Shown: piece after piece, positions 50,335-58,885 of the stretch
Numbering within the stretch: the first letter of the stretch is position 1
Layout: the number at the start of each line of letters is the position of its first letter
Assembly (NCBI RefSeq): GCF_030817415.1
Contig: NZ_JAUSZI010000002.1
Location: forward strand, 4,340,001-4,404,000
DNA length: 64,000 bases
Source of the DNA: Streptomyces umbrinus
Lineage (GTDB): Bacteria; Actinomycetota; Actinomycetes; Streptomycetales; Streptomycetaceae
Reading direction: 5' to 3'
Position numbers and translations under genes: made by a program
Notes under the pieces: model-generated
The model's input: only the letters and a program-made list of their open reading frames with translations
Told to the model about the DNA's origin: nothing
Database searches by the model: none

Positions 50335-50378
50335 CGGGCGGCTCCCGGGGCGGATTCTCCGATGCGGAGGGTGATCAT
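50331..50378 (-). CDS. 15-codon ORF overlapping the epimerase start
   Basis: ATG 50378 stands 8 nt behind a perfect AAGGAG site and encodes MITLRIGESAPGAAR, whose TGA overlaps the epimerase ATG (ATGA). A near-ideal ribosome site on so small a frame suggests it is translated. It could be a leader peptide that loads ribosomes onto the epimerase, or the remnant of a longer gene. The remaining gap to the membrane-protein gene (50379-50481) shows nothing else. Confidence 0.5.
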   Translation of the reverse strand: MITLRIGESAPGAAR

Positions 50379-50481
50379 CTGGCGTTCTCCTTCAGGGTGT
50401 TGCCGTGGGTCGTACGGAAGGCCCGCAGTGTCGGCCCCGCGGGAAGGGCGCTCGGCGCGGAGGCCGGGCGCCGGGGGCGGT

Positions 50482-52083
50482 TCACGGTGTGTCGCCGTGT
50501 GCCGCGTGGGCCGAGGCCCGGGTGAGGGTCCTGGTCGCGTGGATCAGGAGGACGAGTGCCGCGCCCCCGCACACGAGGGCGGGGACGGATCCCGGCCCCC
50601 AGGCGGCGGCCACGGTCTCGACGGGCCGGGCCAGGAGCGAGCAGCCGGGCAGGCGGCCGGCGAAGACGCTCACCAGTGCCAGCGCCTCGGCCGTGCCCGC
50701 GGCCGCGAGGATGACGGCGGGAGCGTGGGTGAAACCGTGCACGGTGAGGAGCCGGGCGAGCAGCAGAAGCGCGCCGAGGGCACCGGCCGCGGCGTACGCG
50801 GGAGGCTCGCCCAGCCATGCCCCGCTGCCGGCGAGCAGGCCGCCCAGGGCGCAGAGGAACAGTCCGAACACGCCCAGGAGCAGGGGCCTCACGGAGGAGG
50901 CGAACTCCTCCAGGCCCCGGCTGGTGGCGAGTCGGCGCCGGGCGCGTACAGCGAAGAGATGGGCGCACCAGGTCGCCGGGGCGACGGCCAGGGTGAGGGC
51001 GAGGACGGACGCGAGGGCTATCGGCCAGGGGCTGTCGGAGCCTCCGGTGGGCGGTCCGGCGGGGCCGCCCTCGATGCCCGCGGCGAGCAGGCCGTCGCCC
51101 AGGAGTGCGTAGGCGAGGAGCCCGCACGTCCACGCACGCGTGGACGTGGTCGGGTGCCACGCGCGTGCGGCGCGCAGGGGGCCGCGGCGTACGGCCGCGC
51201 GCAGGCCCATGGAGATGGCGAACACGCCGACGACGGCCACCGCGAGACGCGGCCGTCCCTCCGTGAGCCGGAGTCCGGTCACGGTCGCCGCGCAGAGGGC
51301 GCCCGGCAGCAGGGTGAGCAGGGCCCAGTCGGCGCGCACCCTGGGTGTGTCGGGCGCCTCGGACTGCGGTGCCGTGTCACCGGCGCGGGGCACGCGCGCG
51401 TACATCTCCTCGGCGAGCGAGAACACGTCCCGGTGCCGGAAGCGCGTGGCGGTCCGGTCGGTCACACCGTGGGCCTCCAGCCCCGCGGCGATCTCCAGCG
51501 GGTCCACCGCGCGCTCGCACAGTTCGCGGTGGCGGTGCATCAGGGCCTTCACGGGGTCGACGGCACCGCGCCGGGCGGAGGGCTTGCGGTCCCCGGCAGC
51601 GCCTACCCCGGCGAAGGCGGACACCTCGCGGTCCGAGTCGGCCGGTTCGCTCCCGTGGGCGGAAGCCCCGCGGGCGGCGGAAGCGGCCTCGCCCGCGTGA
51701 GCCGACGGCTTCCGGCCGGAAGCCGGAACCACGCCCGCACCCAAACCCGCACCCAAACCGCCATCGCCACCGCCACCGCCACCGGAAGCGGCACCGGCAC
51801 CGGCACCGGCACCGGCAGCGACATCCCACCCGCGCCGGGCATCCGCCACGCTCGACGCCTCGCGCCGGGCATCCGCCACCCTCGACTCCCCCAACTGCAC
51901 ATCCACCACGCGGACTTCTCCCGGCTGGACGTCGACCACCCTCGTCTCGCCCACCTCGGCGTCCGGGATCGTCCTCGGCTCCTCGGCGCCCATCAGCCAC
52001 TCCTCGGACCTTGCGTCCCATGCCTCGGGGCTTCCCGGCGCCCGGGTGGCGTCCGCACGCCCCGTCCGTCGTCGTCCGTTCAC
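50482..52083 (-). CDS. Polytopic membrane protein with long disordered N-terminus
   Basis: Protein of 533 aa. The first 180 residues are low-complexity: repeated VDVQxGExRV and VADARRE phrases and a Gly/Ala run. Residues about 185-235 form a soluble segment (LCERAVDPLEIAAGLEAHGV, FRHRDVFSLAEEMYARV). Roughly ten transmembrane helices follow to the C-terminus. GTG 52083 overlaps the pelF stop as GTGA, so the two are coupled. It has no recognised catalytic motif. Its position beside PelF makes a polymer-export role like that of PelG conceivable, but sequence similarity to PelG was not established. Confidence 0.7.
   Translation of the reverse strand: MNGRRRTGRADATRAPGSPEAWDARSEEWLMGAEEPRTIPDAEVGETRVVDVQPGEVRVVDVQLGESRVADARREASSVADARRGWDVAAGAGAGAGAASGGGGGGDGGLGAGLGAGVVPASGRKPSAHAGEAASAARGASAHGSEPADSDREVSAFAGVGAAGDRKPSARRGAVDPVKALMHRHRELCERAVDPLEIAAGLEAHGVTDRTATRFRHRDVFSLAEEMYARVPRAGDTAPQSEAPDTPRVRADWALLTLLPGALCAATVTGLRLTEGRPRLAVAVVGVFAISMGLRAAVRRGPLRAARAWHPTTSTRAWTCGLLAYALLGDGLLAAGIEGGPAGPPTGGSDSPWPIALASVLALTLAVAPATWCAHLFAVRARRRLATSRGLEEFASSVRPLLLGVFGLFLCALGGLLAGSGAWLGEPPAYAAAGALGALLLLARLLTVHGFTHAPAVILAAAGTAEALALVSVFAGRLPGCSLLARPVETVAAAWGPGSVPALVCGGAALVLLIHATRTLTRASAHAAHGDTP
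51759..51820 (-). repeat. Simple-sequence repeats in the membrane-protein gene
   Basis: GGCACC repeated four times (about 51790-51817) and CCACCG-type hexamers (about 51760-51784) encode the Gly/Ala-rich stretch. Unit length is a multiple of three, so slippage would change length without breaking frame. Confidence 0.7.
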
Positions 52084-53915
52084 CGCGCCCCCTCCCCCGC
52101 GGGCACGGGCTCACCAGAAGCGGCCTCAGAGGCGGACCCGAGTGGGACACCCCGGACGGGTGGTCCCGCGGCCCATCCCGGCCCGGGTCTGCCCGCGACC
52201 AGTCGGGTGCCGGAGTCGGCCCACCGCCCCGGCACATGGACCTCGGCCGGTATGGCGAACGGCAGGGGCTCGCCCGAGGCGTCGACGAGGACCCGCCGGA
52301 CCGGACAGCGCGCGACGATCTCCAGGTAAATGCCGTGAAATGCCGTGATGTTCTGCTCGACGGTGAACAGTTCGAGCGCACGCGCGCGTGCCGCCGCGCC
52401 GAGGCGTGCACGACGCTCCGAGTCGCGCAGCAGGGAGACGCATGCCTCGGCGAGCGCCCGCGGATTGCGCGGCGGCACCACGAGACCCGTACCGCCGATG
52501 ACCTCCACGACCGCGCCGACATCGGTGGACACCGTGGCGCGTCCGCAGAACATCGCCTCGACGAGGCTGATCGGGAAGCCCTCGACGACGCTGGACAGGA
52601 CGACGACGGCGCCCGCCTCGTACGCCTCGGGGAGGGTCGGTACCTCCGGTCCGCCGATCTCCTCGAAGGAGACGGGGTTGTCGCCGACGGTGTGGACGCC
52701 GTCCGCCTCGTCGGGGAAGAGCTGCGCGGCGAGCGCCTTGCAGTGCGACAGATAGATCGCGCCCTCCAGCCCCTCGGCCGGCGCGCCGACGATCCGCAAC
52801 CGCGTCTTCGGCTCGTCCTTGCGGATCTCGGCGAAGGCGTGCAGCAGCGAGATCAGGTCCTTGGCCGGCTCGATGCGCCCGACCCACACCAGGGTGTCCG
52901 CGTCGGCGGCCTCGGCGCTCTCGCCCACGTCCGAGAAGCGGGACGCCTCCATGCCGGGATAGACCGTACGGATCCTGGCGCGGTCGGCGCCGCAGCGCTC
53001 CTGCCAGCGGCGGGCGTGTGTGTTGCCGGGCGTGATGATCTCGGCCTGCCGGTACGCCTCGGCGGCGAGCCGGCCGTGGAACGCGGCGAGCAGCGCCCGC
53101 GCCGAGGACGAGGCCGCACGGCCCTCCAGGTCCTCCCGCGCACCCAGATAGTGCGCCCGCAACTGCACGCCGTACTCGGTGACCAGCAGGGGCACGCCCG
53201 TGAAGTGCCGCGCCAGCAGCCCGGGCAGGGCCGCCGCGCCGCCGGAGGTTGCGTGGCACAGGTCGACCGAGCCGAGCCCGTCGTCCTCGTACCAGTCGAG
53301 GGACAGCGGTCTCAGCGTGCGCTCCACCTGGGCGGCGACGGTGAGCAGATCCGGTACGCGTGCGCCGCGGGCGGCACGAAGTGCGCCGGGCGCGCGGCAG
53401 GCGCACTCCAGAGCGCGCACAGCGGTCTCGGAGCGCAGGGCGCCGACCAGTCCGCCCTCGTCCCGGGCGAGTTCCGCGAGTCCGTACAGGGCATTGCCGA
53501 AACGGTCCGCCACAGCCGCGGAGGCACCCCCGGCCGTTCCTCCGCCCTCAGCCGTTTCCGCGGATCCGGCTGCCACAGCAGACCCGGCCGACCCCTCGAA
53601 CGCGGCGGATCCCACGGGCGCGTCCCCGGCGCACACGGCCGCCGCCAACTCCTCGTAGCACTCGGCGAACCGCCGCCGCGCCCGTCGCCCGTAACCGACA
53701 CCGTCGTCGTCGGCGGTCCACAGCGGTGCGGTGCGTACGCGGCTGACCTGGGGCGGGAGCTCGATCCAGCCCTCGTCCTCCTGTTGCTCGCTGCGGCTGA
53801 GCGCGTAGATGTCGAACTCGTGCTGCCCGAGCCCGCGCACGAGCCGGTCGCACCAGAGCCTGGCGTCACCGCTCACATACGGATAGCCACCCTCCGTAAG
53901 CAGTCCGATGCGCAC
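52080..53915 (-). CDS. pelF: GT4 glycosyltransferase, PelF type (DUF3492)
   Basis: Cytosolic glycosyltransferase of 611 aa. The N-terminal DUF3492 region begins RIGLLTEGGYPYVSGDARLW; the GT4 part has TEYGVQLR, EIITPGNTHARRW, WVGRIEPAKD and the nucleotide-sugar site EGFPISLVEAMFCGRATVST (two Glu spaced seven apart). PelF uses UDP-activated hexosamine in Pel polysaccharide synthesis. An Ala/Gly/Ser-rich insert occurs near 115-140. GTG 53915 is chosen, with GGGGG 7 nt upstream; the frame is open further. First gene of the Pel-like group, behind its own 200-bp leader region. Confidence 0.85.
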   Translation of the reverse strand: MRIGLLTEGGYPYVSGDARLWCDRLVRGLGQHEFDIYALSRSEQQEDEGWIELPPQVSRVRTAPLWTADDDGVGYGRRARRRFAECYEELAAAVCAGDAPVGSAAFEGSAGSAVAAGSAETAEGGGTAGGASAAVADRFGNALYGLAELARDEGGLVGALRSETAVRALECACRAPGALRAARGARVPDLLTVAAQVERTLRPLSLDWYEDDGLGSVDLCHATSGGAAALPGLLARHFTGVPLLVTEYGVQLRAHYLGAREDLEGRAASSSARALLAAFHGRLAAEAYRQAEIITPGNTHARRWQERCGADRARIRTVYPGMEASRFSDVGESAEAADADTLVWVGRIEPAKDLISLLHAFAEIRKDEPKTRLRIVGAPAEGLEGAIYLSHCKALAAQLFPDEADGVHTVGDNPVSFEEIGGPEVPTLPEAYEAGAVVVLSSVVEGFPISLVEAMFCGRATVSTDVGAVVEVIGGTGLVVPPRNPRALAEACVSLLRDSERRARLGAAARARALELFTVEQNITAFHGIYLEIVARCPVRRVLVDASGEPLPFAIPAEVHVPGRWADSGTRLVAGRPGPGWAAGPPVRGVPLGSASEAASGEPVPAGEGAR

Positions 53916-53995
53916 GAGCGCACCCCCGATCTCCCGTATGGGGAGCCGCCGTTGACCCGGCGGCTCGCAGCGGGACGAACGTATGCGGACATGAC

Positions 53996-54029
53996 GGTGG
54001 CGCGATGGACGGTTGTCCATCGCGCCACC
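53996..54029. terminator. Perfect 15-bp hairpin upstream of pelF
   Basis: GGTGGCGCGATGGAC (53996-54010) and its exact complement (54015-54029) around GGTT. It lies 133 nt after the DUF3152 stop and 80 nt before the pelF start. It may end the hydrolase-DUF3152 transcript or act on pelF expression. Confidence 0.6.
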
Positions 54030-54161
54030 AAAAGGGGTGAACGGTCGTAACTTTCGCGTGCGGGTCGCGTTCTGTCGCGCTAAGAGATCAACCGAACACG
54101 TTTCGTCATGTCACGGCCCGCCGGTCTCCGGCGAAATGCCGTCGGTTCCCGGGGAAAGGCG

Positions 54162-56033
54162 TCAGCTCCCGGAAAACGCCCAGGGGTTGGGCCGGCAGCG
54201 GATTCCGTCGTGGTCGAGGAACTTGGTCTGCTGCTGCATGACGGGGGCGAGCGCGCCGTCCACACTGCAGCTCACATGGCCGAAGCCGAGCCGGTGGCCG
54301 ATCTCGTGGTTGATCAGCATCTGGCGGTACGCGTACATCTTGTCGCCGTACGTCTCGGAACCCTGGGCCCAGCGGTACGCGTTGATCATCACGCGTTCGG
54401 TGGCGGCCGAGTCGCAGGAGACGTTGTCCTCGGTGGTGTCGAGGCCCGATTTGGCACACCAGAACGCCGTCGTCCCAGGACTCGCGAGGGTGATGACGAA
54501 GTCGGGCTTCCCGGACGAGACCCGCTCGAAGGTACGTCCGCCGTCGTGAGCCCAGCTCCGGTCGTCGTTCAGGGTCTTCTGCACGGCCTCCGCGAAGAGC
54601 CCGCCGTCGAGGCCGAGGTCCTTCTCGACGTCGACACGGTAGGTGTATTTCCGCCCGGTCCCCGGCGCCTTGGCGAATCCGGGGACCGCGTCGAATTCCC
54701 CGGAGCCCTTGAGATCGGCCGCCAGGGGATACTTCTTCGCCATCTGCTGGGAGTACGACAGCGTGACCGCACCCTCGCCCGCCGACGCGGACGGGACCGG
54801 ACGGCTGTCGGTGCGCGACGCCGAGTCCTTGCCCTCCCGGTCGGCGCCGCTCGCGGACTGCGGGCGCACGGAGTCGTCCTCGCGCCCGCCGGTGACCTGC
54901 CCGGCCACGACAACGGCAAGCACGGTGGTGACGGCGGCGGCCGCGATACCGGTGAAGGCCCGGCCCTTGCCTCCCCTGGCCTTCTCGGGCCGCGCGTCCG
55001 GGCGTTCCTGATCGCCCGGGGCCACCTTGTGCTCGACCTCGTCGTCCCAGACGGTGACGGAGGCGTAGGGGCCCGAGCGAAGCGTCGCCGTGGCGGCCGG
55101 ACGGGGCGCGAAGGAGTCGTCGCCCTGGTCGAAGGCGTCGACGTACGCCTGCCGGGGACCGCCGGCTCCCGACCGGGGCGGCGCGAACCGCTGCCGGGGA
55201 ACCGTCGGGCCGGGCCGGCCGGGCGGCCCGCCCTGACCTTGTCCGGGCCCGGGCCGCACTGCCCCGGGAGGCCCTTGCGGGGATGCCTGCGGTCCGCCGT
55301 ACCCGGCGCCCGCGCGCGTCCCACCCCTCAACTCGCCCCACGCACCGCCGGTTTCGCGCTGCTCGGGGTGCCCACCGCGGACCCGCGGTACGCCGTGAGC
55401 GGGGGTTCCGTCGGGGTAACGCGGCGTGCCACGGACCGGAGCCCCGTCGGGCAGCCCGGGAAACCCGTGCGCCGGAGTCCCGTCGGGCAACCGCGGAAAG
55501 CCGTGGGCAGGGGTGCCGTCCTGCGGGCGCGGAACCCCACGAGCGGGCGTTCCGTCCTGCATCCGCCCGTCCTGCGGCCGCCCGTCCTGCATCCGCGGAA
55601 AGCCGTGAGCCGGAGTTCCGTCGGGAAGGCGCGGAAACCCGTACGCGGGTGTGCCGTCGGGAAGCCGCCCGGCGGGCGCTCCCCCACCGGCCGCTCCTCC
55701 CGTCGGCGGGCCGCCGGAGAACCGCGAAGGTCCCCCCGTCGGCGCGCCACCCGCGAATCCCGGGGCCCCGCCCGGAGGCATCCCGCCCCGCGGAGCTCCC
55801 TGCCCCTGTACGCCCTCGGGCCCTCGGGGTGCCCACCCCTCGGGCAGCCGGGGCACACCCTGGGCCGGCGGCCCGCCCCTCGGCGGCTGAGTCGCCTGCT
55901 GCTCAGCAGACCCCCGCCGGCGCCCGGCCCGTTTCCTCTTCTCCGGCTCCGGTTCCGACCGGGCAGCGGGAACCACGTGTATGTCGGCGGTGTCGCCCTT
56001 GGGGGCCGGCCCGCGGCGGCTGTGACGTCCCAC
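54162..56033 (-). CDS. DUF3152 membrane-anchored metzincin-like protein with N-terminal repeats
   Basis: Protein of 623 aa. A cytoplasmic Pro/Gly-rich N-terminus carries about seven 12-residue repeats of LPDGTPAHGFPR type (123-217). A transmembrane helix is at 361-381. The external DUF3152 domain ends with HEIGHRLGFGH (576-586), the HExxHxxGxxH zinc signature of metzincins. It should be a surface protease or a zinc-binding relative. GTG 56033 has GAGG 6 nt upstream and is 8 bp after the alpha/beta-hydrolase stop, so both form an operon. A homologue next to moeZ is found in mycobacteria. Confidence 0.85.
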   Translation of the reverse strand: MGRHSRRGPAPKGDTADIHVVPAARSEPEPEKRKRAGRRRGSAEQQATQPPRGGPPAQGVPRLPEGWAPRGPEGVQGQGAPRGGMPPGGAPGFAGGAPTGGPSRFSGGPPTGGAAGGGAPAGRLPDGTPAYGFPRLPDGTPAHGFPRMQDGRPQDGRMQDGTPARGVPRPQDGTPAHGFPRLPDGTPAHGFPGLPDGAPVRGTPRYPDGTPAHGVPRVRGGHPEQRETGGAWGELRGGTRAGAGYGGPQASPQGPPGAVRPGPGQGQGGPPGRPGPTVPRQRFAPPRSGAGGPRQAYVDAFDQGDDSFAPRPAATATLRSGPYASVTVWDDEVEHKVAPGDQERPDARPEKARGGKGRAFTGIAAAAVTTVLAVVVAGQVTGGREDDSVRPQSASGADREGKDSASRTDSRPVPSASAGEGAVTLSYSQQMAKKYPLAADLKGSGEFDAVPGFAKAPGTGRKYTYRVDVEKDLGLDGGLFAEAVQKTLNDDRSWAHDGGRTFERVSSGKPDFVITLASPGTTAFWCAKSGLDTTEDNVSCDSAATERVMINAYRWAQGSETYGDKMYAYRQMLINHEIGHRLGFGHVSCSVDGALAPVMQQQTKFLDHDGIRCRPNPWAFSGS

Positions 56034-56041
56034 GTCCCGCC

Positions 56042-57031
56042 TCAGCTCCTCGCGCTGGTAGGGCCGGTGTCGGCCAACTCGCCGGTGTCCGCGAGGAGTT
56101 CGCGGAAGGCCGTGGCCACGGTCTCCGGGTACTCCATCATCGCCACATGTCCCGCGTCAGGCAACGTCAGCAGCCGCGAGTCGCGAAAGGCGCGTGCCGC
56201 GCGCTGGGCCATACGGTACGAGACGAGCTGGTCGCGACCCCCGTAGACGAGGAGTGTCGGCGCGAGCACCCGCTCGGCCTGGCGCCACAGTCCGTGCTGG
56301 CCACCCAGTGTGTACGCGTTCACGATGCCGCGTGCCGAGCGTGCCATGGCGTCCCAGAAGTAGGGGAGGGCGAGCCGCCGCTCCATCTCCTCGACCGCGT
56401 TGCGGAATCCCTCGGGCGTGACCATGCCGGGGTCGCCGTAACAGAGCGCCGTGACCCCTCGTACGCGCTGTTCGGCCGACCAGTCCTTGGTGAACCTGGT
56501 GAACAGGCCCGCGACACCGGGCAGGGCGAGCAGCGCTGTCGGCACGGCCGAGCGCTGCACCCGGATCTCCGGGAGCGCCGGCGAGACGAGGGTCAGCGTG
56601 CGCACGAGATCGGGCCGTACGGCCGCGACGCGCGTGGTGACCGCGCCGCCCAGCGAGTTCCCGAAAAGGTGCACGGGACCGCGCTCGGCCGCGTCGAGAA
56701 AACGGATGACCGCGCGCGCGTGCCCGGTCACCGAGTAGTCGCCGTCGTCCGGCGGCGGCGAGTCGCCGAAGCCCGGCAGATCGACGGCCTCGCTGTCCAC
56801 GAGGCCGTCCATGAGGGGCATCAGCGCCGACCAGTTCTGCGAGGAACCGCCCAGCCCGTGCACGTACAGCGCGGGCGGCAGTCCCTCCCGCACCGGCGGT
56901 CTCGACCGCACCGTCAGCGTGATCCCGGGGAGCCCGACCGTGCGCAGCCGCTCCCCCGCGGCCACCCTGACGGTCCCGACCTTCGGAGCGACTGAAGTGG
57001 CCAGTACGGACGGCAGTTCGGTCGAAGACAT
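56042..57031 (-). CDS. Alpha/beta-hydrolase
   Basis: Hydrolase of 329 aa. LYVHGLGGSSQNW holds the oxyanion region, FGNSLGGAV the nucleophile Ser, VYGGRDQLV the acid and DAGHVAMMEYPE the catalytic His. Similar proteins cleave esters or C-C bonds; the substrate is unknown. TAACAT (57038-57043) ends 6 nt before ATG 57031 and there is no ribosome site, so the message is probably leaderless. It is the first gene of a two-gene operon with the DUF3152 protein and is divergent from the small acidic gene. Confidence 0.85.
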   Translation of the reverse strand: MSSTELPSVLATSVAPKVGTVRVAAGERLRTVGLPGITLTVRSRPPVREGLPPALYVHGLGGSSQNWSALMPLMDGLVDSEAVDLPGFGDSPPPDDGDYSVTGHARAVIRFLDAAERGPVHLFGNSLGGAVTTRVAAVRPDLVRTLTLVSPALPEIRVQRSAVPTALLALPGVAGLFTRFTKDWSAEQRVRGVTALCYGDPGMVTPEGFRNAVEEMERRLALPYFWDAMARSARGIVNAYTLGGQHGLWRQAERVLAPTLLVYGGRDQLVSYRMAQRAARAFRDSRLLTLPDAGHVAMMEYPETVATAFRELLADTGELADTGPTSARS

Positions 57032-57224
57032 GCGGCAATGTTACGAGACGATCACGCGCTGGATCGTGTGTTCGCAGTCACAGGGCCCGGTGTCGCACGA
57101 CGGACTACGACCGGACGGCGGCGCGATCGCATAGCGTCCCGATCTCGACTCTCATACGCTTCATAGACGAGGGCACTCGTTACTCGCACAAGAGCGCACT
57201 CGCACCCACTCGGGAAGAGGACAC

Positions 57225-57440
57225 ATGACCGTCGACCCCACCGACCCCGAGACCATCGAGGAATCCGACGACACCGAGATCGGTGTCGAGGCCCCCGAAG
57301 CCGACGCGGCCGAACAGCACGCGGACCTGGCACCCCACCGCGACGAATCGCTGACCGATGCGGACAAGGACAGCGCCGACGAGGCGGACCTCGCGGAACA
57401 GGCGAGAGTCGTCGAACTCGACGAGGACGACTACCGCTGA
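57225..57440 (+). CDS. Small acidic protein
   Basis: Protein of 71 aa, almost a third Asp/Glu, with no hydrophobic core (ESDDTEIGVEAPEADAAEQH, ending VVELDEDDYR). It is probably disordered. ATG 57225 is preceded by GAAGAGGA at 3-4 nt. It stands alone between divergent operons. Nothing in the sequence gives a function; acidic proteins of this kind may mimic DNA or bind cations, but that is speculation. Confidence 0.7.
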   Translation: MTVDPTDPETIEESDDTEIGVEAPEADAAEQHADLAPHRDESLTDADKDSADEADLAEQARVVELDEDDYR

Positions 57441-57635
57441 GCCGAGGTGAGGCGAACCTGGCCGGGGCCGGAGAAGACCTGACCGCCCGGTATGCCCCTT
57501 CATCAAGCGTTATGCAGGGTTTTCACCGGCGTCCGGTCCGTGAAATTCTGCGCTCGCACCGCGCACACCACGGTTACCGAAAAGTACGATGGCCGCGCGG
57601 CGCTCACCGCAATGTGGACGATTTTGGGAGGCGGC

Positions 57636-58277
57636 GTGACAGCCATCGAGCAGACAGAGGCGGCGCGCCCGCGGGGCACACGCCTGCCGCGCCGTGCCCG
57701 ACGCAACCAGCTCCTCGGCGCTGCCCAGGAAGTGTTTGTCGCGCAGGGGTATCACGCGGCCGCGATGGACGACATCGCCGAACGCGCGGGCGTCAGCAAG
57801 CCGGTGCTCTACCAGCACTTTCCCGGCAAACTCGACCTCTACCTCGCGCTGCTGGACCAGCACTGCGAGTCACTGCTGCAGGCCGTGCGGGCCGCCCTGG
57901 CGTCCACCACGGACAACAAGCTGCGGGTGCGGGCGACCATGGACGCGTACTTCGCGTACGTGGAGGACGACGGCGGCGCGTTCCGCCTGGTCTTCGAGTC
58001 GGACCTGACGAACGAACCCGCCGTGCGCGAGCGGGTCGACAAGGTCACGTTCGAGTGCGCGGAGGCGATCTGCGAGGTCATCGCGGAGGACACCGGTCTG
58101 TCCAAGGCCGAGTCGATGCTGCTGGCCTCGGGTCTCGGCGGACTCGCCCAGGTGGTGGCCCGCTCCTGGCTGCACAGCGACCGCAGCGTGCCGCGCGACC
58201 AGGCGGTGCAGCTGCTGACCTCGCTGGCATGGCGGGGCATCGCCGGTTTCCCGCTGCACGGCAGCGAGCACCACTGA
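57636..58277 (+). CDS. TetR-family regulator
   Basis: Regulator of 213 aa. The HTH is MDDIAERAGVSKPVLYQHFP (about 42-61) and the ligand domain is helical. The C-terminus LAWRGIAGFPLHG is well conserved among Streptomyces homologues as I remember them. GTG 57636 has GGGAGG 4-5 nt upstream; the open frame extends further but lacks such a site. The order TetR, DUF3107, then ferritin-like and DEAD-box genes is shared with mycobacteria (Rv3208 region). Target genes are unknown. Confidence 0.85.
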   Translation: MTAIEQTEAARPRGTRLPRRARRNQLLGAAQEVFVAQGYHAAAMDDIAERAGVSKPVLYQHFPGKLDLYLALLDQHCESLLQAVRAALASTTDNKLRVRATMDAYFAYVEDDGGAFRLVFESDLTNEPAVRERVDKVTFECAEAICEVIAEDTGLSKAESMLLASGLGGLAQVVARSWLHSDRSVPRDQAVQLLTSLAWRGIAGFPLHGSEHH

Positions 58278-58342
58278 TCACGGGGATCGCGGCAGCACTG
58301 ATCCCGGGGATCACAGAGGTCACCACGGGGGATCACCACTGA
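58271..58342 (+). repeat. Short direct repeats after the TetR gene
   Basis: CACTGATC(A/C)CGGGGATC occurs at 58272-58288 and 58296-58312; related GGGGGATCACCACTGA follows. The first copy overlaps the TetR stop codon. Noncoding. Confidence 0.5.
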
Positions 58343-58477
58343 CCGCCACTTTGTTCCCACCGGATGTTCGCTCCTGGCGTTCTCGGGCGGAGCATGTACG
58401 TCCCCTCACCGGGCTAATGTGTGCTGCGTACGGCGCGGACGAACGCGCACATCAGTGACCGTCGGAGGGACATAGCC

Positions 58478-58705
58478 GTGGAGGTCAAGATCGGCGTGCA
58501 GCACGCGCCCCGCGAGATCGTTCTGGAGAGCGGTCAGACCCCGGAAGAGGTCGAGCGCGCGGTGTCCGAGGCGCTGGCCGGCAAGTCGCAGCTGCTCAGC
58601 CTCGTGGACGACCACGGCCGCAAGGTCCTGGTTCCGGCGGACCGCCTCGCCTACGTGGAGCTCGGCGAGCCGACGACCCGCAAGGTGGGCTTCAGCGCGC
58701 TGTAA
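58478..58705 (+). CDS. DUF3107 family protein
   Basis: Protein of 75 aa beginning VEVKIGVQHAPREIVLESGQ, the full family domain, with a conserved DRLAYVELGEPTTRKVGF end. It is the counterpart of the small Rv3208A/TB9.4 protein of mycobacteria. Function is unknown. GTG 58478 has GGAGG 9 nt upstream. It is followed by a clear terminator. Confidence 0.85.
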   Translation: MEVKIGVQHAPREIVLESGQTPEEVERAVSEALAGKSQLLSLVDDHGRKVLVPADRLAYVELGEPTTRKVGFSAL

Positions 58706-58714
58706 GGCGAAGAG

Positions 58715-58748
58715 AAGGGGCTCGGTGGCAACTGCCGCCGAGCCCCTT
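58715..58748 (+). terminator. Intrinsic terminator of the DUF3107 gene
   Basis: AAGGGGCTCGGTGGC (58715-58729) pairs with GCCGCCGAGCCCCTT (58734-58748), one mismatch, followed by TTCC. Confidence 0.85.
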
Positions 58749-58885
58749 TTCCATGCTCTCGCCCCAGGTGTCCGTGCTTCACGGATGGAGCACAACTCGC
58801 TCACAGAGGAGGATTGCATTCCGCAGGTCACGGGTATGCAGGGCTACGACCGAAGTGCACACGGCCGTGCGGGAGGGACCCCCTG

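Noticed and set aside
51345-54050. 901-codon plus-strand frame opposite pelF and the membrane-protein gene
   Set aside because: Arg/Pro-rich artefact antisense to PelF, which has intact glycosyltransferase motifs.
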